Source of the DNA: Streptosporangiaceae bacterium
Lineage (GTDB): Bacteria; Actinomycetota; Actinomycetes; Streptosporangiales; Streptosporangiaceae
Reading direction: 5' to 3'
Assembly: GCA_030052355.1 (NCBI GenBank)
Contig: JASIGS010000456.1
Coordinates: forward strand, 1 to 5,685
DNA: 5,685 nucleotides
The translations under genes and the position numbers were made by a program. Below, piece after piece: positions 1 to 5,093 of this stretch; within the stretch, counting starts at the first letter, position 1, and the number at the start of each line of letters is the position of its first letter. The notes beneath the pieces are model-generated. The model saw only the letters and a program-made list of their open reading frames with translations, did no database searches and was not told where the DNA came from.

Positions 1-191
1 GGCTCGCTCAGCTGGACGGTGGCGGCAGGCTTGTGCTCGGCGGGCTTGCGCTCGTCCGGCACCCAGAAGATCCAGTCAGCCGGCGCGGGCGGCCAGTCAG
101 CCGGCGGGCTCCAGCCCGCCGGCGGCTGCCAGCCAGGAGGGGCATCCGGCCAGCCAGGAGCCGGGCGCCAGGTCAGCTTCTCATCGGCCAC
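1..191 (-). CDS. Hypothetical protein with Trp/Pro-repeat N-terminus (partial, runs off left edge)
   Basis: Function is not recognised. Only the first 63 codons are visible, reading from a GTG at 191-189. The peptide begins MADEKLTWRPAPGW and continues as a Pro-rich leader with Trp at residues 8, 14, 21, 27, 33, 40 and 43, in units of the form P-x-G-W or P-A-D-W, then turns charged (DERKPAEHK). Such leaders of repeated Pro-Gly-Trp are familiar at the start of actinobacterial membrane or secreted proteins of unknown function; that the unseen part is a membrane domain is my inference. The start is uncertain. The frame stays open upstream with an ATG at 269-267, but the recognisable repeat begins just after the GTG. 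The best GGAG lies 18 bases before the GTG, too far for a normal ribosome binding site. A CACTAT box ends 6 bases before it, so the message may be leaderless. The gene is divergent from the LysR-type regulator. Confidence 0.62.
   Translation of the reverse strand, partial: MADEKLTWRPAPGWPDAPPGWQPPAGWSPPADWPPAPADWIFWVPDERKPAEHKPAATVQLSE
72..160 (-). repeat. Degenerate 21-base coding repeat (Pro-x-x-Trp units)
   Basis: A 14-base direct repeat, CCAGTCAGCCGGCG, occurs at 72-85 and 93-106, and a 12-base one, GCCAGCCAGGAG, at 128-139 and 149-160. Both recur with a 21-base period, equal to seven codons of the minus-strand leader. The Trp spacing of 6 or 7 residues matches this. It looks like a short coding repeat that grows and shrinks by slippage, not a mobile repeat. 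Confidence 0.55.
100..123. repeat. Perfect 11-base inverted repeat inside the Trp/Pro leader
   Basis: Positions 100-110 (GCCGGCGGGCT) are the exact reverse complement of 113-123, with two bases between them. It encodes part of the Pro-Pro-Ala-Gly-Trp repeat, so codon choice for Pro, Ala and Gly may explain it. The mRNA could fold tightly here, about 70 to 90 bases after the proposed start. Confidence 0.5.
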
Positions 192-308
192 TGGTACATA
201 GTGCAGCAACTCCGGCCGGCTGGCACGGGGAGGCCGCCTGGCTCGGACTGCACGGAGCACAGGCCGCATTCCGGCGGGCAGGCCAGGGACCGGGCTCGAT
301 GTTGCCCC

Positions 309-318
309 ATCGATCGAT
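309..318. promoter_or_regulatory. Palindrome ATCGATCGAT in the divergent intergenic region
   Basis: A perfect 10-base palindrome lies 50 to 60 bases before the LysR-type start, about where such regulators usually bind their own promoter. It does not contain the classical T-N11-A spacing of LysR-type boxes, which I could not find clearly anywhere between 192 and 368. An operator role is inference only. Confidence 0.25.
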
Positions 319-329
319 CAGGCAGCGGC

Positions 330-352
330 GAACCAGCCGGTTCCTTCGAAGG
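330..352. promoter_or_regulatory. Two overlapping dyads before the LysR-type gene (candidate operator)
   Basis: GAACC-AGCC-GGTTC (330-343, 5-base arms) is followed directly, sharing one base, by the perfect palindrome CCTTCGAAGG (343-352). Together they occupy the space where the -35 and spacer of the regulator's promoter would lie, just before the TATAGT box. Autoregulation by LysR-type proteins is common, so this is a reasonable candidate site, but no family-specific motif supports it. Confidence 0.3.
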
Positions 353-356
353 TGTC

Positions 357-362
357 TATAGT
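357..362 (+). promoter_or_regulatory. -10-like box TATAGT, placed for a leaderless LysR-type transcript
   Basis: TATAGT fits the actinobacterial TAnnnT -10 consensus. It ends six bases before the ATG at 369, so transcription would start at or next to the A of the start codon. No good ribosome binding site precedes that ATG: the nearest GAAGG ends 16 bases upstream. Leaderless mRNAs are common in actinobacteria, so the two observations agree. No convincing -35 is visible. Confidence 0.38.
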
Positions 363-368
363 CGATGG

Positions 369-1289
369 ATGCTGGATGTGACCAGGCTCCGGGTGCTCGT
401 CGCCGTGGCCAGGCACGGCTCGGTGACCGCCGCCGCGCGCGAGCTCAACTACGCCCAGCCGTCGATCAGTCACCACATCGCGCGTCTCGAGGCAGAGACG
501 GGCTCCCGGCTGCTCGAGCGCGTCGGCCGCGGCGTGCGGCTGACCGAAGCGGGCAGGCTGCTCGCCGAGCGGGCAGAGGAGATCATCGGCAGGCTCGACG
601 CCGCCGAGGCGGAGCTCGCTGCGCACGTCGGCCTCAGCGGCGGACGGGTCAGGCTGGCCGCGTTCCCGTCCGCGCTCGGCACGCTGGTCCCCGCTGCCGC
701 AGCGCGGATAGAGGCCGAGAAACCCGGCATAGAGCTGACGCTCACCGAAGCCGAGCCGCCGGAGGCGCTGCGCATGCTGCGGGCCGGCTATGTCGATGTC
801 GCCCTCGTCTTCCTGCACTACCAGCCGGACCTCGACGTCGCGCCACCCGATCCCGCCGACGAGGGGTCCCGCGGCCGGCTCCTGCTCGACGAGCCCGTGT
901 ACCTGGTCACCGCCGCCGCCGAAGACGGCACGCCGCCGCCGGCCGACCTGGCAGCGCACTCCCGTAGCCGCTGGATCGCTGGCTGTGAACGCTGCCGCAG
1001 CTCGCTGCTCCGGCAGTGCGAGCACGCCGGGTTCACGCCGAGAATCGCGTTCACCACCGACGACTACGTCGCGGTGCAGGCGCTGGTGGCTGCGGGCCTG
1101 GGGGTGACCACCCTGCCCGGCCTGTGCCTGGCCGCCGCGCGGCACCCCGGCATCGCCGCTACCCCGCTGCCCGGCGCGCGCAGGCACGTGTTCGCCATGA
1201 CCTACGGCGAGCCACCAGACCCCGCCGCGAGCACCCGGCTGATCGACGTGCTGGCCAAGGTGGCCAGCCCGCTATCTGGTCAGACGTAG
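369..1289 (+). CDS. LysR-family transcriptional regulator
   Basis: A 306-residue DNA-binding regulator of the LysR type, normal length for the family. Residues 4-62 form the winged helix-turn-helix; the helix-turn-helix itself (GSVTAAARELNYAQPSISHH) lies at about 17-36. A linker helix follows (about 63-88), then the periplasmic-binding-like effector domain (about 92-297). That domain contains CERCRSSLLRQC, with Cys206, Cys209 and Cys217, followed by TDDYVAVQALVAAGLGV, the usual second half of the effector pocket. The ligand is not predictable. I chose the ATG at 369 because MLDVTRLRVLVAVARHGS is the standard family N-terminus, although the frame is open back to 33. The 3' end overlaps the convergent peptidase gene by 10 bases. 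LysR proteins often control a divergent neighbour, here the partial gene at 191 to 1. Family assignment is secure; target and effector are unknown. Confidence 0.93.
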   Translation: MLDVTRLRVLVAVARHGSVTAAARELNYAQPSISHHIARLEAETGSRLLERVGRGVRLTEAGRLLAERAEEIIGRLDAAEAELAAHVGLSGGRVRLAAFPSALGTLVPAAAARIEAEKPGIELTLTEAEPPEALRMLRAGYVDVALVFLHYQPDLDVAPPDPADEGSRGRLLLDEPVYLVTAAAEDGTPPPADLAAHSRSRWIAGCERCRSSLLRQCEHAGFTPRIAFTTDDYVAVQALVAAGLGVTTLPGLCLAAARHPGIAATPLPGARRHVFAMTYGEPPDPAASTRLIDVLAKVASPLSGQT

Positions 1290-3703
1290 CGGTAATGGCC
1301 AGCGTTGCTGCTGCCGCCGGCGGCCTTCACCGTGACGCTGACGCTCTTCGAGCCGGCCGGCGCGATCACGACGATCTTCGTTGGGCTGTGCGACTCGATC
1401 TTCGCGGTCTTCTTGCCGAAGCGCACGGTGAGGCGGCCGATGAAGTTCTTACCGATGATCGTGACCCGAGTGCCCTTCCTGCCCTTGGCCGGCGACAGCC
1501 TGGAGATTCTCGGGGCCGCGGCGTAGGTGTACTTGGTCGCGTGCGTCGCCCTGCTGACCGCCAGGTCCTCGACGTGCATCCTGATGACGACGGTCCCGGC
1601 TGACCGCGACGGCAGCCGCAGCGTGCACTTCCTCGAGCTGGTGCACTTCGCCGTGATGAAGTCCTTGCCGACGACGGCGATGTCCGCGCCAGCGATCGGC
1701 AGGAAGCCGTAGCCGGTGATCGTGACCGTGCGGGCGTGCCGCGCCCGCCCGATGGACGGCGACACGTGCGTGATGGCGGTGGTCCTGTTCCTGGTGGCGT
1801 ACGCGTGGCACATCAGGGCGGCCAGGCCGGGGTAGTAGTCGCTCGCGCCTGCGGTGCTGTACCCGCTGACCACCGGTGTGCCGAGGCCGGACGCCATGTC
1901 GTAACCGCTCGTGGCCGGGTACAGCCCGCCCTTGTAGCCGCTGTGCTCGTAGTCGTTGTCGCCGGACGTGATGTCCGTGAGCGCCTCGCCGTAGGTATAG
2001 ATGTAGCTCTTGTCGCTGGCCGCGATGCCGTACAGGGCCTCAGGCCTGACGCCCGCGTCCCCCGAGCGGTAATCCCGGCAGAACGGGGACGCGTCGATGA
2101 TGGCGGCGACCGCGGCCCACAGCGGTGCCGCGGCGCTGGTCCCGCCGATCGGCGTCCACTTGCCGCGGTAGTAGATCGTGTAGCCGGTCAGCGGGTCGGC
2201 GTCCGCCGAGACGTCAGGGACCTGGCGCCGGTACGGCGCTCTGCTGCCGCACTCGGCCGCCTTCTTCGAGTGCTTGCCGATCAGGCCGGGGATGGCCGTC
2301 CGGTGCTGATAGGAGGGCATGCAGTGAAGAGACGACACCCCGCCGCCACCCGCACCGTCCTTCGGGTCGTTCCATACGGCCTGGCCAGGACTGGCGCTGA
2401 CCAGCTCGGTGCCGCCGACGCCGACCACGTAGGGCTGGCTCGCCGGGTCGTCAACCGCGAGAACCGACTTCTTCGAGCCGCCTTGCCGGTAGCAGTCGGC
2501 AGATCCGGTGTCACCAGCGGCGGCGAATACCGTCTGTCCCTGGGCGGCCGCCTGCTCGAAGAGTGCAGTCTCGGCCTTTATCAACGCACGGCTCGCGTAC
2601 GGTTCGCACGCGCCCCACGACGTCGATACCACCTTGTCCCGGTCCGCGTTCACGATCTCTGCGTAGGTCGGGTAGACGCTCCCGGCGACGTGGGGAGCCT
2701 GGTACACGTCGATGGTGGCGTCGGGCGCGAGCCCGGCGACGTCCTCGATGTCCAGGGCAGCTTCACCGACGCCCGCTCCGCTGCCCGCGCCGCCGTCCAC
2801 CTTGAAGTAGCGCACGCGCGTGTGAATGCCGTAGCACTTCAGGTAGGCCGCGACGTCCGACTTCGAGTTCGGCTCGAACTCCACGAGCGCGACGCGCACG
2901 CCGTTTCCCTTGTCGCCGAGGCGGTACAGCGGAGTCATGCCGTAGCCCTCGGCGAAATCGTTGGCCGTCAGTGTGTCGTCGTCGTCTGCGGTGCGGGTCG
3001 CAGCCGAACACGGCTGCGGACCGACGGCGGCCCCGGCCGTCGGCCGCGCCGTCACGAACCGGCGGACCGCCGCACGGGACGCACCACGCGGCGTGGCCGT
3101 CGCGCTGCCCGGGCGCGCCGCCAGGCTCTGCGGGACCGTGAGATCGTCGAGGCCGAGCACCCCGCTCACGTACGGGGCCGCGGCGGCCGCGATCCGCGGC
3201 GGCGTCGTGTTCGCGTACGCGACCCGGCCGGTGGCCAGCCGGTACCGAGCCAGCGTGATGCCGAACGCGCGCTGCGCGGCGGCGGCGGTCGCCACGACCG
3301 GGATGGACAGCCGGTCGGAGCTCACCTGCCCAGGCTCCAGCCCGGCGGAGCGCAGCGCGGCATCGACGGCGGCTATCTGCGCGGTCGTGGCGCCAAACCT
3401 CGGGCCGAACTGGCCGGGACGAAGGAACTGGTCGAACAGCGGCGACCGCGGCTCGGACAAGCCGGCGATGAACGAGGTCAGCGCCGCCTGGTCAGGGACA
3501 TTCAGCGTGACTTCCAGCTGCAGCTGCGTGGCGGCCGACAGCGGCCCGACGTACGCGGTGCCCGGCGGCAGCAGCGGGCGCGCGCCGACCCGTACCGGCG
3601 GCGGTGCCGCCGCGCCCTCGGCGACCGGGCTGACGGCTGCTAACAGGCCGCCGACACTCGCAACAGCGGCGATGACGGCGCAGCCCAGCCTGGACAGTCG
3701 CAC
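1280..3703 (-). CDS. Secreted S53 (sedolisin/kumamolisin-type) serine-carboxyl peptidase with two IPT/TIG domains
   Basis: An 807-residue pre-pro-peptidase counted from a GTG at 3703-3701. A GTG at 3715 would add four residues, but only the inner start has a well-spaced AAAGGTGG eight bases ahead. Residues 1 to about 33 are a signal peptide (R2, R5, a hydrophobic core, then AEGAAA). Residues about 44-191 resemble the pro-kumamolisin activation domain, which keeps the enzyme inactive until cleaved. The catalytic domain runs from about 245 to 630: GEAALDIED supplies the Glu314 and Asp318 pair, AAGDTGS the oxyanion Asp398, and GGTSAAAPLWA the nucleophile Ser523. DITSG (577-581) and GYDMASGLG fit the family's calcium site. 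Two IPT/TIG immunoglobulin-like domains follow (about 644-727 and 731-807). S53 enzymes typically act at acidic pH outside the cell, so a role in degrading extracellular protein is likely. About ten Cys residues in the mature part suggest disulfides. The catalytic residues are all present. Confidence 0.93.
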   Translation of the reverse strand: MRLSRLGCAVIAAVASVGGLLAAVSPVAEGAAAPPPVRVGARPLLPPGTAYVGPLSAATQLQLEVTLNVPDQAALTSFIAGLSEPRSPLFDQFLRPGQFGPRFGATTAQIAAVDAALRSAGLEPGQVSSDRLSIPVVATAAAAQRAFGITLARYRLATGRVAYANTTPPRIAAAAAPYVSGVLGLDDLTVPQSLAARPGSATATPRGASRAAVRRFVTARPTAGAAVGPQPCSAATRTADDDDTLTANDFAEGYGMTPLYRLGDKGNGVRVALVEFEPNSKSDVAAYLKCYGIHTRVRYFKVDGGAGSGAGVGEAALDIEDVAGLAPDATIDVYQAPHVAGSVYPTYAEIVNADRDKVVSTSWGACEPYASRALIKAETALFEQAAAQGQTVFAAAGDTGSADCYRQGGSKKSVLAVDDPASQPYVVGVGGTELVSASPGQAVWNDPKDGAGGGGVSSLHCMPSYQHRTAIPGLIGKHSKKAAECGSRAPYRRQVPDVSADADPLTGYTIYYRGKWTPIGGTSAAAPLWAAVAAIIDASPFCRDYRSGDAGVRPEALYGIAASDKSYIYTYGEALTDITSGDNDYEHSGYKGGLYPATSGYDMASGLGTPVVSGYSTAGASDYYPGLAALMCHAYATRNRTTAITHVSPSIGRARHARTVTITGYGFLPIAGADIAVVGKDFITAKCTSSRKCTLRLPSRSAGTVVIRMHVEDLAVSRATHATKYTYAAAPRISRLSPAKGRKGTRVTIIGKNFIGRLTVRFGKKTAKIESHSPTKIVVIAPAGSKSVSVTVKAAGGSSNAGHYRYV

Positions 3704-3711
3704 GATTGGCA

Positions 3712-3719
3712 CCACCTTT
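3712..3719 (-). promoter_or_regulatory. Ribosome binding site deciding the S53 peptidase start
   Basis: AAAGGTGG on the minus strand ends eight bases before the GTG at 3703, a normal spacing. The first in-frame GTG (3715) lies inside this site and so cannot use it. This supports the shorter protein, with a signal peptide beginning MRLSRLGC. Confidence 0.55.
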
Positions 3720-3748
3720 GGCGTGAAACCCCCGTGAATGTCACCGCC
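3720..3748 (-). other. Possible hairpin just upstream of the peptidase ribosome binding site
   Basis: On the minus strand GGCGGTGA (3748-3741) can pair with TCACGCC (3726-3720) through seven pairs and one bulged G, leaving a 14-base loop. It ends directly at the ribosome binding site. It may modulate translation or be chance in GC-rich DNA. Confidence 0.25.
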
Positions 3749-3751
3749 ATG

Positions 3752-3781
3752 ATCGCAGACCGGGTGTCAGATGCCCGTCAA
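3752..3781 (-). promoter_or_regulatory. Candidate promoter for the S53 peptidase
   Basis: The minus strand carries TTGACG (3781-3776), a strong match to a sigma-70-type -35. After an 18-base spacer comes TGCGAT (3757-3752), a weak -10. Transcription would start near 3745, giving a leader of about 40 bases that includes the ribosome binding site at 3719-3712. The weak -10 keeps confidence low. It would let the peptidase be transcribed apart from the broken synthetase upstream. Confidence 0.35.
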
Positions 3782-3805
3782 CTCGGCGATTGTTGTGCGC
3801 ACCGG

Positions 3806-3828
3806 GGCTCGCGCGGCCGGCCGGAGCC
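3806..3828 (-). terminator. GC-rich hairpin after the acyl-CoA synthetase stop (weak terminator candidate)
   Basis: GGCTC (3806-3810) pairs with GAGCC (3824-3828) around a loop that itself contains GGCCGGCC. It begins three bases after the synthetase stop codon. There is no T-run on the minus strand, so it is not a classical intrinsic terminator. Actinobacterial terminators often lack the T-run, which leaves this possible. Confidence 0.28.
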
Positions 3829-3830
3829 AG

Positions 3831-5072
3831 TCAGATCTTCGTGCCCTGCTGAGCCCAGTAGGGATCGCGGAGCCGCCGCTTGAGCAGCTTGCCGCTGGGG
3901 TCGCGGGGTAGCTCGGCCACAAAGTCGATCGACTTCGGCCACTTCATCTTCGCCAGCCTGCCCTCCAGCCCCGCTAGTATCTCCGCGGCGAGTTCGCCGC
4001 CAGGCTCGACGCCAGGCGCCGGCTGCACGACTGCCTTGATCTGCTCACCCCACTCGTCATCCGGGATGCCGAACACGGCGACGTCGGCGACCTGCGGATT
4101 CATGATGATCTCGGCCTCGATCTCGGCCGGGTAGATGTTCGCGCCGCCCGAGATGATCATGTCGGACCTGCGGTCACACAGGAACAAGTAACCGTCCTGG
4201 TCCAGATAGCCGATGTCGCCCACGGTGAAGAATTCGTTGAGCCGGTTCGCCTTTGTCTTCTCCGGGTCGCCGAAGTACTCAAATTCCGCCATGCCCATCT
4301 TCATGTACACGGTCCCCGGGGTACCTGGCGGGCAGGCGTTGGCGTCCTCGTCGACGATCAGCACCTCGCTGATGGGCCAGGGAAGACCGACCGTGCCAGG
4401 CTTCACCACCCAATCCTGCGGCGAGGCGATGGTGCCGCCGCCCTCGGTCGCCGCGTAGTACTCCCACACGCACGGGCCCCACCAGTCGAGCATCTGCTGC
4501 TTGATCCCGACCGGGCACGGGGCTGCCGCGTGGATGAGCCAGCGCATCGATGACAGGTCGTACTTGGCCTTGATCTCGTCGGGCAGCGACAGCATGCGCT
4601 TGAACTGGGTGGGCACCATGTGCGAGTTCGTGCACCGGTACCGCTCGGTGAGTGCGAGGGCGGTCTCGGCGTCGAAGCCATCCATGCACACCATGGTGTG
4701 CCCCAGGTGCAGAGCGCCCCCGCCGAACACGGTCACGGCGGTGTGGTAGTTCGGTGAGGTCAGCAGGTGAGCGTTCGGCTGCCCTTCGGTCACGCCGAAG
4801 AACGACAGCAGCCCGGCGGCGAGCGCCACGGCGTCGTCGGGGTCGAAGCCGGTGAGGCCCCGCCGGACGCCCTTTGGCCGGCCGGTGGTTCCCGACGTGT
4901 AGTGCATCGTGGTGCCGGCGGTCCGGTCCGCTGGCAGCGTCGAAGGATGGCCATCGCGCAGCCGGGAGACCGGCGTGAAGCCCGGCACGTTCCCGTAGCC
5001 GAACCTGGCCTGCGCCGGGATGCCGGCCTGGTCAGCGGCCTGCGTTCCGAGTGCGCCGAACCGCTCGTCCAC
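3831..5072 (-). CDS. AMP-forming acyl-CoA synthetase (FadD-like), 5'-truncated at an inverted-repeat junction
   Basis: A 413-residue ANL-superfamily protein that would activate a carboxylic acid with ATP and pass it to CoA. Visible motifs: P-loop YTSGTTGRPKG (58-68), YYAATEGGG (205-213, the A5 region), TVGDIGYLDQDGYL (283-296, A7), RRSDMIISGGANIYPAEIE (301-319, hinge and A8), and PSGK with the catalytic Lys395 near the C-terminus. The C-terminal half is complete and shows no frameshift. The N-terminal part is missing: the P-loop sits at residue 58, where full-length relatives of about 500 residues have it at about 160-175. The only start available is a GTG at 5072 reading into VDERFGALG, with no ribosome binding site. 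Upstream the frame runs antisense through the second copy until a stop at 5178-5180. Without the first 100 or so residues the protein is probably inactive, so this is likely a broken gene or half of a chimeric join. The substrate cannot be told. Confidence 0.85.
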   Translation of the reverse strand: MDERFGALGTQAADQAGIPAQARFGYGNVPGFTPVSRLRDGHPSTLPADRTAGTTMHYTSGTTGRPKGVRRGLTGFDPDDAVALAAGLLSFFGVTEGQPNAHLLTSPNYHTAVTVFGGGALHLGHTMVCMDGFDAETALALTERYRCTNSHMVPTQFKRMLSLPDEIKAKYDLSSMRWLIHAAAPCPVGIKQQMLDWWGPCVWEYYAATEGGGTIASPQDWVVKPGTVGLPWPISEVLIVDEDANACPPGTPGTVYMKMGMAEFEYFGDPEKTKANRLNEFFTVGDIGYLDQDGYLFLCDRRSDMIISGGANIYPAEIEAEIIMNPQVADVAVFGIPDDEWGEQIKAVVQPAPGVEPGGELAAEILAGLEGRLAKMKWPKSIDFVAELPRDPSGKLLKRRLRDPYWAQQGTKI

Positions 5073-5081
5073 GAAAGGTTC
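5058..5081. other. Fold-back junction: imperfect 24-base palindrome
   Basis: The centre is between 5069 and 5070. GAACC at 5058-5062 pairs with GGTTC at 5077-5081, and TCGT at 5065-5068 with ACGA at 5071-5074, around a central CC. Read rightward the codons give L-V-H-E-R-F; read leftward F-V-D-E-R-F. The left copy's sequence can extend to 5075 and the right copy's can begin at 5071, so ACGAA (5071-5075) is a shared microhomology at the join. Confidence 0.75.
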
Positions 5082-5093
5082 GCCCGCCTCGGC

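Noticed and set aside
33..368. Upstream extension of the LysR-type frame to an ATG at 33
   Set aside because: The added 112 residues are Arg/Gly-rich, overlap the divergent Trp/Pro leader antisense, and precede a standard LysR N-terminus at 369.
192..368. LysR-type T-N11-A box in the divergent intergenic region
   Set aside because: I looked for ATC-N9-GAT and similar spacing around the palindromes and found none convincing.
318..1187. A 289-codon minus-strand frame opposite the LysR-type gene
   Set aside because: Composition is typical of an antisense shadow, and the opposite strand has a clear family match.
1736..3643. A 635-codon open frame on the plus strand opposite the peptidase gene
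   Set aside because: It is Arg/Gly/Ala/Val-rich low-complexity translation with no recognisable motif, and lies antisense to a gene with complete catalytic motifs. Long shadow frames are expected in GC-rich DNA.
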